A DNA stretch of 64,000 bases from Gibbula magus (GCA_936450465.1 OW388289.1:75256593-75320592), one strand, 5' to 3'. Shown: positions 22,366 to 35,582, numbered from the stretch's first letter. Made by a program: numbers and translations. Notes: generated by a model not told the origin, from the sequence alone.

Positions 22366-22655
22366 TGAGTGAGTGAGTGAGTTTGGGTTTAACGCCGCTT
22401 TCAAGAGTATTATATCGCGGCTGCTAGTATTATGGCAGGGAGAAAGCCCACAACGCCTTGTGGCTATGCACTGCGGTGAAACCTGCGAGCAGCGGCTGGA
22501 ACTAGCGAACCAAGCTGAAATGCAGTGTAGCATTGCACCCAAACTGCGTGTAGAACAGTTCTCTATTGCAGACAAAGTTGCCGTGCCCTCGCGGGATTCG
22601 AACCCCGGACCTCTTGATCCGAAGCCGAACGCGCTAACCGCCCCCGGTTTAATTG
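22366..22655 (-). mobile_element. tRNA-derived SINE
   Basis: Read on the minus strand, the element starts with a degenerate tRNA-like head: an A-box-like 'GGTTAGCGCGTTCGGC' and a B-box 'GGGGTTCGAATCCCGC' at about 22583-22600. It continues through a body and ends with 'AAGCGGCGTTAAACCCAAAC' and an (ACTC)n tail (about 22366-22382). RNA polymerase III would initiate in the head. A tail like this is what I recall from mollusc SINEs. An open frame crossing the region is not a gene. Confidence 0.8.
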
Positions 22656-23090
22656 ATTTGGCAATGAAAAAAATATCGAAAGCAGTCAAATGTAAATTGA
22701 ACCGCATTTGATGACGGAAATTAACTGCAGATAAGGGAAGGAAAATGCATAATGCACTAAGAATATGATAAATATTCGTATAATGAATATTATTCAATCT
22801 ATATGAAAAGTAGTTTATCTTTATCGTTATCTTTAATACACGGTTGTATATTTACATGCAATAATAAAATCATATTATTCAAATATACATTCTTGGTGGA
22901 CTTTTTTTGTTCATAAGTATCAGTATTGATATTAAAGAAAAAAATCCTTTGTAAGGATAAACATACATAAATGTTTTAGTTAATTTTAGAATATTAAACA
23001 CTTGATCAAATAAATTATGTAACACATAAGTATTAAGAAATATTTCGTGAATGTCATTTTAAAGTGAAATTCATTTTTAAAATCTATACT
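22656..23090. other. AT-rich DNA between SINE and foldback element
   Basis: Nothing recognised. Very AT-rich, with no structured repeat seen. Confidence 0.4.
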
Positions 23091-23881
23091 CATGGTAAAA
23101 ATGGTTGACACCACCTAATAGTTATAGGAATGAAATGTTATAGAAACAACGTACCGTATCAGTTTCGATTATTTTTTTGGCAACACAAACTACTGGATAT
23201 CTTTTTGTGAATAGTGTCCTTGAGCATTTGCTATTTCTCCACTTGTACTTTAAAATACCAAAGAAAGGGAAATATCAGAAAAATGAAATTTAGTCAAAAT
23301 ATTTCATTCCTTGTGTCTTGAGATCTTGGCATTGGTACATTGTTACAGTGTTTGAGTGTTCTCATTTCGGTTATAATGAATAAGTGAATGTTGCATTTGA
23401 AAAAGAAATTCTACTGAATTCAAATATACATGTACCCAAAATCGTTCATGGAGTCTCATTCGCACACAGTACATACATGGCAAATATTGTATAGTTTACA
23501 TCATGTGTTTGTTCCATTTACTTTTGAAAATATCAAAATATCGAACAATATTAATTGTCCATGCATTTTTCAAATGCATCTTTTACTTATTTATAATAAC
23601 CGAAAAGAGAACACTCAAACACTGTAACAATGTACCAATGACAAGATCTCAAGACACAATGAATGACATATGTTGACTAAATTTCATTTTTCTGATATTT
23701 CCCTTTCTTTGGTACTTTAAAATACAAGTGGAGAAATAGCAAATTCTCAAGGACACCATTCACAAAAAGACATCATGTAGTCACATGTTTTACCAAAAAA
23801 TAATCGAAACTGACAAGTTACGTTGTTTCTATAACATTTCATTCCTATAAATATTAGGGGGTGTCAACCATTTTCACCATG
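23091..23881. mobile_element. Large foldback element (two ~320-bp inverted arms)
   Basis: The left arm (23091-23407) and right arm (23562-23881) are reverse complements along nearly their whole length. The outer ends read 'CATGGTAAAAATGGTTGACA' and, on the other side, 'GTGTCAACCATTTTCACCAT'. Inner matches include GAACACTCAAACACTGTAAC with its complement and the AAGTGGAGAAATAGCAAATN block. The spacer is about 155 bp. Transcripts would form a long hairpin. No ORF is present. One arm with part of the spacer also occurs at 2062-2403. Confidence 0.85.
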
Positions 23882-24229
23882 AAAATATATTAAACGAAAC
23901 AAGTTTAGTTGTACCGAGAAATACACCGAATGAATGGTGATCATATTGAGACCAATCGTCTTTGGAAGAAAATGATTGGAGAATTCCGTAGTGCTTCTTA
24001 GTGGGGCTTGACAATATCACTGTCTCGAGAAATACCATAATGATTGATAGTGTCAAACAATGTATCGGATAAAACATCCGAAGATTATCGTGTCATAACA
24101 CACAGCATTACTGTATTCATTAACAGTTTTCCTTATTTGACATTTATTAATGTCAACTGTCAAATTTATAGATGAATGAAAACTTCTCTTAAATCAATTT
24201 TGTATCAAAAGCGTTCTAAAGTTTGAGGT

Positions 24230-25125
24230 GAGTCAAATTGGGGTTTAACGCCGCTTTCAAGAGAATTTCACTTATATCACGGCTGCTTGGTAGAGATTTT
24301 CTATATATCTGCAGTAGGAGCCTATGATATCTGAGGCTGAGGGGCCACTTTTGTTCATTGTCCTAATATAATTTATTTAAAAGTGACATAATGTACATTA
24401 TACTAAAGCTGTATACCGAAAGTTTGTTCGCCTACATGTGAACATTAGTGCAAATATCATGTAAAATGACGTTCATTGTAACGTCAATGAGTAAAATAAT
24501 CATTCTCAAACGTCTCCTGTAATCGCCACATCAGTGGTGCATGTTTATGAAATTTGGCATAACGAAATAGACAGAAGGGGTCAATTTTTTTTAAATTTAA
24601 TTTCATTCATTTTCGAATATAAGTATTCAATGACTTATAGAATAAATGAGATCATATTCACAACAAATACACTGAATGAGAATACGAGGAAATATACGGT
24701 GTTTGTTTCACCCAGTTCATCATGCACTTTTACAGAAGGAAAGATACTGTAGTTTTGAAAAGATTGACCCCTAGTCACGTCAAAGAGTTTCCAAAACTGT
24801 AAATGTTTACTATGAGGCATCAACTCTGTTTTGTTTTGGAACACTCGACTGTCTTCTTATTATACGCAAAAATGCAGAGCAGCTGTATTATATTTATGTT
24901 ACTGCGAGGAGAAAGCCTTAAACCAATGTGGCTATATGCATTACGGTGAAATTGGCTGGAACTAGGGTGGTACTTCACTGAAATTCAGTGTAGCATTGCA
25001 TCCAAACCTTACTGCAAATATAACAGTTCTCTAAAACAGTCAAAGTTGCCGAGTCCCCGACGGCATTAGAACCCGAAACTCTTGATCTTAAGCCGAATGC
25101 GCTAACCACTGCGCTAACCACTTCT
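24230..25125 (-). mobile_element. tRNA-derived SINE, second copy, split by an insertion
   Basis: The two outer parts are homologous to the SINE at 22366-22655. 24230-24298 ('GGGGTTTAACGCCGCTTTCA') matches its 3' part. 24879-25125 matches its body and tRNA-like head ('GAGGAGAAAGCC', 'TCAGTGTAGCATTGCA', 'AACAGTTCTCTA', 'AAGTTGCCG'). About 580 bp of unrelated DNA separates them. The B-box is decayed (TTCTAATGCC on the minus strand), so this copy is older. Confidence 0.7.
24299..24878. mobile_element. Sequence inserted in the SINE, containing a repeat shared with 16360-16650
   Basis: This interrupts the SINE at 24230-25125. It carries 'GTATACCGAAAGTTTGTTCG' at 24413 and the block 'TTTACTATGAGGCATCAACT' / 'GGAACACTCGACTGTCTTCT' at about 24800-24860, both with partners near 16.4-16.6 kb. 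The borders are approximate and no target duplication was identified. Confidence 0.45.
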
Positions 25126-25892
25126 AAAGTTTGAATAATGGATGTTTCTACAGATCTAGCATGAAAATATATAATTGAAAACTAAATCTTCATAATCAAT
25201 TCAAAAGTCTTCACATGACAAAGTCCAGTCGACCTGCAGTGCCGAAAAGCAATTAAACGTTTATCCATTACTGGCCTATGCAACCATATCATTAGTTTTC
25301 TGAGAGCTCATATAATTCTAACCACAAGTCGTAAGTTTCGTGACGACTGTACACCTTCGAAAAACAACATTTGAAAACATAGCATTTCAGCATTGTGTGA
25401 ACAAGAGAAAACACTTAAAACACCCGTTGTGTATAAAATACGTTTTAAATTCTCAATTGTCAATGAAAAATAACACTTAGATTTCAGATATACTGTACGT
25501 GTATGTACATGTGTAACGAAACTAAACAGCGTTGTGTGATACTCGAATACAGATACGCCTATAATAGAGAAAAACACTAACTAATTTGAAGAAATGCAAC
25601 ATTTCGGCTTTTGGTTTTAATTGAATTAATTCATTTTTTAAGAATTGTTTCTTTAACTTAAAAATAAAACACGGATATTTCACATAAAACCCTTCCTGTC
25701 CCTACAATCAATCTCGTAAATGTACAGACCTTTTCAGTGAATAAAAACAACACTTGTAACTGATGTTGAAGGTGTGTTTGGAGCTGTTATGAATCATAAG
25801 CAATATTCTTTGAATGACATTTCATCAAGTAGCCAGCAATGGTTTCAGATAACTGATTTTGATAAAATAATCAGTCATCAATTCTGAAGGGA
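25126..25892. other. AT-rich DNA, nothing recognised
   Basis: No exon or repeat with a partner was recognised. Open frames here are short and unremarkable. Confidence 0.4.
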
Positions 25893-26092
25893 ATGTCAAA
25901 GAAATTAAAATGGTATCAATTCGATATTCTGGGTGTTTTTGTTACACTTTAAATCTCCAATAACTCCCCCAGGCGTATCTGCTGACACAGCATTTATGGC
26001 AATCGATTTACTGTTTTCTAGAGATAGTCGAAATGCCAATCATTGCGTTGCTTTACCAACTCTTATGAAATTTAAGATTGAATGCTAACATC
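25893..26092. repeat. Dispersed repeat, partner at 35583-35775
   Basis: Both copies are in the same orientation and share 'AGGCGTANCTGCTGACACAG', 'TATGGCAATCGATTTAC / TATGACAATCAATTTAC', 'TCTCTNGAGATAG' and 'TTTAAGATTGAATGC'. Divergence is considerable. The family is unknown. Confidence 0.6.
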
Positions 26093-26772
26093 GTGGACAC
26101 ATTCCACAGTACCATTCACTCAATACACTAATCACTTTTAACACTGGATTAAAAAGAACCTTTATTAAAAGTTCTAAATAAATGTATCTTTACGATCCAA
26201 GTACTTATAACACTAATATACTCACTTATTTATCGATGAAGCCGTATATACAGATGTAGCCCGTGGAAAGAGAAATTAAGTTACCACAAATATTTCTATG
26301 TTGTTTCATATGATTTCACAATTTTATGCTTAAAATTGTATAATATTTTAATAAAACTATTACCAGCACTTTTGCAGATTTTTTGCATTTTTTTTATAAG
26401 TTCAAATTTGCAATTTATGATAAAAGATAAAATAGCACGACCCGATTATACGTAGTCGAAGAAGTATACAAGTATAAAACGAAAACTGTTGACGGCCATT
26501 TTAATTAGAACAACTTTTAAAAACTCAGGACTGGAAATGGATCCGAAATGCTTAAGCGAACCATAACCATTCGTTTTAGAAGTTTAAAAGTTTTGTTTAT
26601 TTATTTATATTTTTTATTTCGTAAGTAACAACTTACTCAAGGCAAAAGTGAGCGCAGTTCACATACCACGCCTCTAGTTTGACCGATCTTATATAACATT
26701 AATTAAGTTGATAACATCAATCAATCAATTAGTCAATCATGAAAATGTATAACAATAGTTTTTAATTAATTC
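26093..26772. other. AT-rich DNA, nothing recognised
   Basis: No coding or structured repeat was identified. Confidence 0.4.
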
Positions 26773-27180
26773 TGGAGTTGTAACACCTGAAAGGCACATC
26801 ACCACCACTTTGGGAAATTTCTCAGACAGTTTAAAGACATAATGTTCAAGTGATGCTCAGGAAACGAAATAAAGTCTAAAATATTTACCGTTTTTGGTCA
26901 AAATTTAATAAAATGTATCTATCTTGGAGTTGAAATCCCTAAAAGGCACAACAACACCTTATACATGTGTATATATGTTATGTCCAACAAAAACTAAAGC
27001 TTCAAGTTATACTCTGGAAACAAAACAAGTCCGAAAATCAGACCGTTTCTGGTCGGAACAACTATTCCCACCTTGGTGTTGAAACACCTAAAAGGCACAA
27101 CAGCATCATATAGGTTACTTCCATACTTACTTTTTAGTTTCCAAGCCATAAAGCTTTCGAGTTACGCTCCGAAAACTATT
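26773..27180. repeat. Diverged tandem repeat, about 3 units of ~150 bp
   Basis: Units start at about 26773, 26930 and 27070 with 'GGAGTTGNAACACCTNAAAG' followed by GCACAACANCA. They end in an 'ACTCTGGAAACAAAAC'-type word (GCTCAGGAAACGAAAT, CTCTGGAAACAAAAC, CTCCGAAAAC). A similar GGAAAC-containing unit occurs in 53080-53500 and, inverted, at 59053-59700. Confidence 0.6.
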
Positions 27181-27372
27181 TCGGAGTGACGTACGATGAA
27201 TGAGTTGTTTTAAATGTATATCACATAATTGTTTTAATTGACTGATTGAGACAACACTCTCTGTAATATTTGAAACCAAGGTACTCGTTCAGATAGTGAC
27301 TCCAAACATAACGGTGTTATAAATGCACGAGTTTGAATTATTGAAGCTGTATTGTTTTGTTGTCATCAGACT

Positions 27373-27865
27373 TTAAAGGCGTTTTATCACGTTTTTTGGC
27401 AAATTGTGCTCTCTCAAATTTGCCATTATTAGTAAAGTTTATACGATAGATTATTATTCTAGAAGGTAGAACATCTCATTACGCGAGCAGATAAGCCACA
27501 TCCATAACAACGGTTATCTGTATTGGAAGAAAATGGTGTACATAAAGGTCTCATGCGAATTTGAGAGTTCATACTGCAATATGGTTGACCGTTCCATCAT
27601 GGTGCCATATTTAAAACTCTACTCTGAGTGTTTAGGTATCGTTATATCAGTCAGATCACTTGAACTGCCCCCTAGCGGCCATTTTAATGTGAATACTTTA
27701 AATTGCTACACGAAGGGAAATGGACTAGCATGGCTTAACCGAATCATGTACATTCTTTTTAGAACCCTTTTTATTGAGGAGGAGTATTATTCAGCCATTA
27801 ATAACACTTACCTTTTCTTGAGATCACTTTATTTCAGTAAGAACGGCGTGCTACAGCGCCTTTAA
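27373..27865 (+). mobile_element. TTAA-ended MITE, diverged copy
   Basis: The ends are 'TTAAAGGCGTTTTATCACG' and 'CGTGCTACAGCGCCTTTAA'. The interior is more diverged than in copies 1, 4 and 5 but keeps 'GGCCATTTTAATGTGAATAC' near the middle. An internal 110-codon open frame (27533-27865) runs to the very end of the element and looks like chance. Confidence 0.65.
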
Positions 27866-28499
27866 GATAGTGTACACTGTTATATTTGCTAAATACGTTT
27901 TGAAGTGACGATAGCCAAACACTTCATGATTTTCAGATACACGGGAGATTCTCAAGTAGTTGAACAATGTAACAATGTTGCCTTTTGTCAGTGATCCCAG
28001 TAGTAAATTGGAATAATAAGGGTACAGACAATTAATTAGAGGTACTGCCGGGAGGTGACCGAAGGTGAAGAGCTGTTTTACCCTAGGTCTTCATGGGTAA
28101 CCAAGAGAGGGCAAGCATTTTAACACTATTAGCAAATCCAATTGGGTTGCCTTTGAGAGAATAGGCACTTTATAGCACAGTAATACCACACAAAATCCGC
28201 CGTGACAGATATGACCTTGCCAGCAACGCACCCGCACACAGATGTTACAAACCCCCAGTGACGTCACACCACTATACCGCCTATACCATTATACTTAATA
28301 ATTTCTATGTGGATGTATTATATCGGGGATTATTACATAATCCCCGAGATTGTAACGTATTTTCCCTCTACCCCGGGCAATTATCTTAACAATGCCTCTC
28401 TTCAGATATATACATGTATATATCAAATACCGAGATGTCAAGTTTAAGATGAAAGTGAGTGTATGTTATGTCCAACTCTATTAAAAAACTATTAATTGA

Positions 28500-28575
28500 A
28501 ACATCAACTGCATATAGTTTTCCAATAGCCCGTCTCGAACCCGAAACCTCCATACTTCTGCACACCAAGCGCAGC
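28500..28575 (-). mobile_element. Degenerate tRNA-like SINE head
   Basis: The minus strand reads 'TAGCATAGCAGTATCATCGC' then 'TGCGCTTGGTGTGCAGAAG' and 'TTTCGGGTTCGAGACGGG', an A-box to B-box arrangement like a tRNA without an intact cloverleaf. It is not a functional tRNA gene. Confidence 0.45.
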
Positions 28576-28739
28576 GATGATACTGCTATGCTATATAGGG
28601 ACTAGGCTGGTTGAGGTTGGTTCGTTATTGGCCTCTTATACCTGCGGCCTTAAACCGATGGGTATATTTTACTGACGACTCCTTTTGTTTTGTTTTTAGA
28701 GTAGATGAAACATACAATTTAACCATTGGGTCTGTTTGT

Positions 28740-28850
28740 AATCATGATAAAACATGCCAAAGGGTGTTTAATAGTGTGTATCCCTCGAATGGTGGGTTTT
28801 AAATCTCATAAACATTCTTTGACATGTTTTATTAAACACATAAAGCAACG
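28740..28850. repeat. Inverted repeat with ~25-bp arms
   Basis: 'AAAACATGCCAAAGGGTGTT' on the left is complementary, with gaps, to 'ACATTCTTTGACATGTTTTA' on the right, around a ~50-bp loop. It may be a small foldback element. Confidence 0.4.
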
Positions 28851-29804
28851 TAGTCAAGCATTGGTCACCTCCAGATGACCTTTTGGAGGATATGTAGCTA
28901 CAGATTGGCTGCACCATACAGGTTACTTGATCTGAACATGGAGGGAAACAATTATTAAACAAAACAGCTATTTGAAGCCAAGTGGACGGATAGAAGGTAT
29001 TACAAAGGATTCGGAAGATTCATAGAATCTAAGGGGTTGTCTTTTAAATGCAAGAAGAGTTTATAGGGAAAGGGTGGGAAATTAAGTTAGAACGAAGATA
29101 TAATGTTTTTTAAACTCCAATAATCGTATTTTTGAAGTAATTACTCTCAATTCCATTGAAATGAACTAAGCTGTTATTAGTTTTATTACTCTTGCTCACA
29201 CCAGTTTTAAATTATCTTACTGCAATATATCTCTTTTACTACTCATTACTTTTGAATAATGACATATCTGGAGATACATTTTGATGCTTGTCTTTTAAAA
29301 TCAATATCCGTTTTGATTACCGAGGTGTCATGTTTTATTGCAGTTGCTAGGGTATCGCTATTCTGGTCAACATTAAACACGTGTAAATTATTCATAGTTA
29401 CCTCCGCAAGAAATCAGATCCATCTATCATATAGGGCTAGTTCATTATGCTAAATTGAAATCACACTGTCAGCAGTTTGTGCACATCCATTTCCAGAACG
29501 TTACTATTTAATGTCACTCGATTTACACAACGCAAATGAATAATTGTTTCTGACACCAATTTTGTAATAGAATCTCCATTTGCACTTATGCATGTTGATG
29601 CTTATACATATTTTAGAGCTTGTATTTCCCATTACAAAGACTGACACACCCCAACAGAAGAAATGGTACAGAACCCACAGGCATAATGAAACCATCCTGC
29701 TCAATCGATGTAGTGCATACTCTACGCTACTACAACACCCTGAATATATGAGCTCAATAACTCTCACTTTGGCTGGGCTGGTTACTCATCGGTAAATAGT
29801 ATAG

Positions 29805-29965
29805 AATGTATTTTGTGTCTGTCTTTCCATCTGTCCGTGGTCACATCGTTTACGGAGTAGTACTCCAAAACTACTTGACAAATCTTCACCAAATCTGGTA
29901 TACAGCATCCCCATATCATGCCATTTGGGTGGGTTTTTTAATTCCTTTTGGGGGGTTTCCATGGA
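29805..29965. repeat. Interspersed repeat of the 'TTTCCATGGAAAC' family
   Basis: 'GTCTTTCCATCTGTCCGTGG', 'TGACAAATCTTCACCAAATC', 'TGGTATACAGCATCCCCATA' and 'GTTTCCATGGAAACAATTTG' match the sense of the tandem family at 59053-59700 (CCGTCCGTC start, 'CTTGGTATNTGG', CCATGGAAA). A single diverged unit. Confidence 0.45.
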
Positions 29966-31189
29966 AACAATTTGAACAACAATACCTTATAGTATTAATT
30001 ATTTACTGCTAAAACTGATCATTCAACTTATGTGGGGTCATCTCTCCTGGTGACTGTTGTCATATCCCTACATGTATATGAAAGTTGTTGGGTTTAGGGA
30101 ACCAGAGCAATGTAGTAGGGTGACGGGAACAAATACACCGACGGAGAAGGTTGAATGGAACAGTCCATATGCAACCTTTGTAAGCTGTAAGATTCACATA
30201 TTTGAACGAGAGCATTCAATAAACATGCTGCTTTAACAAAGATAAATCCTACCTTCATGACTCAATAGATTAATATGACTACTATGACAAATCTAGACGT
30301 AAAAAATTATGAAAACATATATTTGTTCACAATCATGTTTACATTAGTTGGATATATAGCACTGCATGCAAATACAACTTCACCTTACCCTTTAAATGAA
30401 GTTCTTGCAAACGACTGGTAATTTTTCATAAAGTGACAGTGAGTGTTTTTCATAATATTGATTTGGCTTTGATAAATACCATATGTGGGGTTTAAAGTTA
30501 AAGTTCTCGATAAGATAACACCATTTATAACGTTTGACATATGTAACTCCAAACACTAACTTAATCTCCATTAATGTTAGAAGAGACTTCAGAATGTTAC
30601 ATCACTGTGACAAGCAATGTTTGAGGAGGACACAGTTAAAGTGAGGCCTAGCTTTAACCGTATTGGTGAATCGGATATCTCTATACATGTACCACATCTT
30701 GTCCAAAGTCAGATCCGAACCTCGGACCTGGTTCCAACTAAATGGTGTATTGTTATAAAACCACCTTTTCAACTTATAACTAGTTCTTCTTGATGTAACA
30801 TAACAAAACAGGCAGATACAAATGTAAGTGATCGCTTATTCACTGCACGCAACACCTAATTTAGTTTAGAAATGATTGATTGACAGAAGATTCATTTACA
30901 GCCAACTCATGATTTCCGTTTCATGATTTCAATATTTTATTATCTCATCAGTTTCAGATAGCTGTGTTACCTCCTTGAAAGTCATCGAGAATAAAGGAGT
31001 CCTAGTCACACAAATACAATGTGTAGTGTGGGTGGATTTATTTTTAAAGCAGATTGGTTCCCTACTTCTGTATATACTGATATAACTCCCTGCTTTATTC
31101 TTATATCAGTTCTGATCTTTCGTAATCCATTTAAATCGTAGTATTTCCATGCACTAGCATCCTCAATGAGCCCAATTTGTATGATTATG

Positions 31190-31400
31190 AAGTAAATGTA
31201 CTCCTGGGTCCTAGATGTACCAGGTCCGTACTTCCCATGTCCAGGTACCCATGTAGACAGCAGGGTGGACAATGCAATATGGATTTTATGCCTAGTCCAG
31301 GCACATTACACGACCAAGATCAGAAAATATTGGTGTGTCCAACCTAGATTCGAACCCCGCTTGAAAGGCCAGCATGCTAACCATTACACCATTGTGCTTC
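31190..31400 (-). mobile_element. tRNA-derived SINE, degenerate
   Basis: The minus strand begins near 31395 with 'AATGGTGTAATGGTTAGCAT' (A-box-like), then 'CTGGCCTTTCAAGCGGGG' and 'GGTTCGAATCTAGG' (B-box). The body includes 'CTGTCTACATGGGTACCTGG'. The anticodon-arm spacing is too short for a functional tRNA. The 3' limit is uncertain. Confidence 0.6.
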
Positions 31401-31642
31401 AGACTACATAACCATATGATAACTGTTTAATTTGACCTTTGGGAGATACAATTTAGGCTATTTCCGTTTTTCATTTCTGTCAAATTGAATGATAAAATAT
31501 GAGCTTGATGTTGTGGTGTTTTATACTAGTGCGGGTGTGTATGTACTGATATCATGACTGAAATGTTGTAAATAGTTCCTCTTGTGTTTGTGCATTTTAA
31601 ACGTAGAAAACACATATGCTCATATGACAGTGTTTAATGATA

Positions 31643-31785
31643 AAATATTACCCATACGGGTTAGGATACACAGGTGATTATTTTTGTGATATTCGCACAT
31701 GTGCTCTTTAGTGATTGTCAACGCTGATTGGTCAGTAGCCAGAGAATGACACAACGATTGGTTGATGGTACTACTTCCTTGTTTC
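31643..31785 (+). repeat. Fragment related to the element inserted in the satellite (40200-41093)
   Basis: 'ATATTACCCATACGGG', a 'TTATTTTTGTGAT' area, 'TGATTGG' words and 'GGTACTACTTCCTTG' parallel 40197-40335 ('ATATTACCCATATGGG', 'GTATTTTTCCTGT', 'TGATTGGCTG', 'GGAACTACTTCATCC') in the same order. Only the left end of the family is present. Confidence 0.55.
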
Positions 31786-31866
31786 ATTGATAAATAGAAC
31801 GTTCCGAACTCGGTCACACATCTCGATTTTAAAAATGAAAACAGAGATCAAGAATATAAAAAAAAT

Positions 31867-33012
<1,146 letters not shown>

Positions 33013-33265
33013 TTCACTATTTATATGAAATTAACAGACGTCCCGCAGGGTTTGTAGATACGATAAATGATTAAATTAAAACCCTGCCTATGAAGTCCAA
33101 TGCGTCAAGTAACATATTTTTAGTGAAACTACGAAAAACAATATGAAATCCGTTTGTGAAATAGTCGGCGTTGGAGAAGATCGTGCTGTGATTGTCATTA
33201 ACTCGCTGAGAACTTTGATTTCAATTCCGACGCCCACATTCAATGAAGCGATGGTTGATTATGTG
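33013..33265. repeat. Dispersed repeat, partner at 58125-58372
   Basis: It shares 'ACGTCCCGCAGGGTTTG', 'AAAACCCTGCCTNTGAAGTC', 'GAAACTACGNAAAA', 'GTGATTGTCATTAACTCG' and 'ATGGTTGATTATGTG' in order with 58125-58372, same orientation. The copies are about 25 kb apart and clearly diverged. The family is unknown. Confidence 0.7.
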
Positions 33266-33441
33266 ATATGGTTAAATTGAAACCGAAATCGGAGAGCACT
33301 GATGAATCATTTATTAGTAGATTTTGTATAGTATTACAACTTTGTATCACCTTGTCATTGTTCCAGTTCCATCACTCTAGCGTGTTTTCAACCTCATTTC
33401 AATGCAATGTGTGCAGAGAATATATGTATCTACTTGTCTTT

Positions 33442-33812
33442 TTAAAGGAGCAGTGGTACGTTTTTGCAAATTTTATTTTTTTAAATTTCCCATTAATCAT
33501 GATAGTTTATGTCATTCATATGTACTTTAGAGGGTATACATGTAACATCTTATTACACAGACCAATTATCCGTAGTGGTAAAAACAGTGTTGGGTATAAA
33601 GCAATAACTGCATGGTGGCCATTTTATTGTGAATACATTTATATTATTTCGAATGACAAAAAACGATTTCCCTGGCTTTACAGAACTAGGTACTGTACAC
33701 TTATATTTTAACTTTTTCCTTAGAGAGAAGGGTGTTTTACTATTGGTGACATTATTTTTCAAATACATTTCATCGACTTATTTCAGAGAAAAAACGTGCT
33801 CCTGGCCATTTA
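33442..33812 (-). mobile_element. TTAA-ended MITE, copy 4 (inverted)
   Basis: It is bounded by 'TTAAAGGAGCAGTGGTACG' and 'AACGTGCTCCTGGCCATTTAA'. The interior is the reverse complement of copies 1 and 5 ('GACCAATTATCCGTAGTGGT', 'GCATGGTGGCCATTTTATTG', 'TTTCGAATGACAAAAAACGA'). The open frames that cross it are by-products. Confidence 0.8.
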
Positions 33813-35237
33813 AAATATATAACTTCATTCATTACACAACACATCTACAAACACCCACGTACTTTAGTATAACGTCATAGATGTATGTTCTGCCTCTAAG
33901 AAGATTTATCGGAAAATTGAGATTTGTTTGTGGACATCAACCCTTTACAAATAAGCAATTCTCATTCCCATTCATATTTCTATTTACAAAAATAGTTTTG
34001 TGTTTTTAATTATCATCATATGCATGTATGTCTCCAAGAAGATTGGAGAATTCGGATTGTTGCGTAATAAGGAATTTGGACATTTGAGAATGACACAGCA
34101 TCGATAGAGACACATGCAAATGATAGTACTCCCCGAGAAAAATACTCATAGGTTGTAATATAAATAGTCCCTAACATCAATGATATTTTGTAGCTTATAC
34201 AGTTTAAAGTCCTTACTGAACAGAATGCAATTTTAGTTGATAATAAACGGACGCATTATTTAATTGAACATCTTTTCTTTCCTGATTCCCCAAATAGCAA
34301 AAAAAGCCAATGTTTGTTTCTTAAAAAAAACAATATTTTGTTTTCTTGTTTCTTTGATTTATTTTAATGTCATTACTTTAATTGTGGTAACAGTTACATT
34401 AATCGAATGTAATTAATAAATGTTGTTAATAAATGTTCTTTTGAAGTGACCTGAAAAGATTTGTAATTTATTTTGCTCACAGATGATCTAAATAACTGTA
34501 TTACATTTTGTCAAACAATATATCTGCCCTTTTTTCTAAAATTAAGTTTTTACAAGTCATAACGAATTCAAATGACCTCAAATGAAGTTACAATTCATAA
34601 CAGATGGCATTGTACATAAAGTTACATAATAAATAAAGGGACTTTCACACCAGCTTTGTCAAAAACATTCAAATACTGTACTATATGTACAGCTGTAATC
34701 ATAAACAGGTTAGTTTTACGAAAGTTGACGTAGATAATTATTCACGACGTCATTAAAATTTCGAAAAACTTTAAAACATATTCTGGCCAACATGAATGTG
34801 ACTTAATCTAACTTTAACTGAAATATAGATATAAAAAAGTAACACTATTGTTTGCAGAAGAATTGTGTATGTTCTATTTCTATTCGTGCTTGCATTGAAA
34901 ATATGTCATGTTAGTACCTCAAAGAGTAATATGATGGTTTAATCAATCATTCTCGATCATCTAGCGTCATGTATGTTAAAGTCAGATTCGATCTTACAAT
35001 CTGGATCAACTACAAATTGTTCTAAACTTTAATGTCATTTAGCAACAGAACCCATGTTCCAGAATATTTACCCCCAACTATTTCTTACAAATAGCACTAG
35101 AAATTTACAATATTAGTGCGATCCCATCTCAATACTCCAGGACAATGTGGTATGAAAGTAATAAATATGCATTGTAAAGGAATAACTTTAAAGAATAAAA
35201 ACAAAATGAGAAATGTGTTTATATAATTGTATTAGAT
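33813..35237. other. AT-rich DNA, nothing recognised
   Basis: No coding or named repeat was found on either strand. Confidence 0.4.
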
Positions 35238-35528
35238 CGTTTTTCTCGCTCGAATAAGTCGATGAAATGTATATGAAAAATCAGGTCACTAATTGTAAAA
35301 ACCATATGAATCGTTTTTGTAATTCGAATAATAAAAGGTGTTCACATTAAAATGGCCGCCATGCATTGTTTCCTTTATACGCAACACCGTTATTGCCATT
35401 ATGGATAATTGGTTGTGTAATAAGATGGTTTACCCTCTAAAGTAATAATAAAGGACATAAACTATCATAACAAATGGGAAATTTGAAAAACTAAAATTTG
35501 CAAAAAACGTACTACAACCTCTCGAATA
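35238..35528 (+). mobile_element. TTAA MITE, copy 5, ends eroded
   Basis: Direct orientation relative to copy 1. 'AATAAGTCGATGAAATGTAT', 'AAATGGCCGCCATGCATTG', 'CGCAACACCGTTATTGCC' and 'CAAAAAACGTACTACAACCT' match. Neither terminal TTAA is preserved exactly, so this is an older or truncated copy. Confidence 0.7.
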
Positions 35529-35582
35529 ATAAGCAACATTGTAATTATGACAAGTTAAAAAATGCAATCCTTCCAAAGTGCA

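Larger units (their letters stand above)
27866..31189. other. Unassigned DNA with minor repeats
   Basis: No gene recognised over about 3.3 kb. It contains a SINE head (28500-28575), an inverted pair (28740-28850), a short palindrome around 28322-28356 ('TCGGGGATTATTACATAATC') and an interspersed repeat at 29805-29965, listed separately where they have support. The rest is AT-rich and featureless. Confidence 0.4.

Noticed and set aside
22561..22650. tRNA gene on the minus strand
   Set aside because: It has A- and B-box-like words but no intact cloverleaf and continues into a SINE body with an (ACTC)n tail; it is a SINE head.
27533..27865. 110-codon frame as a gene
   Set aside because: It lies entirely inside a MITE copy, ends at the element's terminal repeat and is not conserved in the other copies.
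30715..30775. A third tRNA-like head ('AGATCCGAACCTCGGACC' area)
   Set aside because: Only a weak B-box-like word and no convincing A-box at the right distance.
31330..31400. tRNA gene on the minus strand
   Set aside because: The anticodon arm and variable loop are too short; SINE-like body follows.
33268..33711. 147-codon plus-strand frame
   Set aside because: Its second half is the inverted MITE copy 4 and the first half is AT-rich with no recognisable motif.
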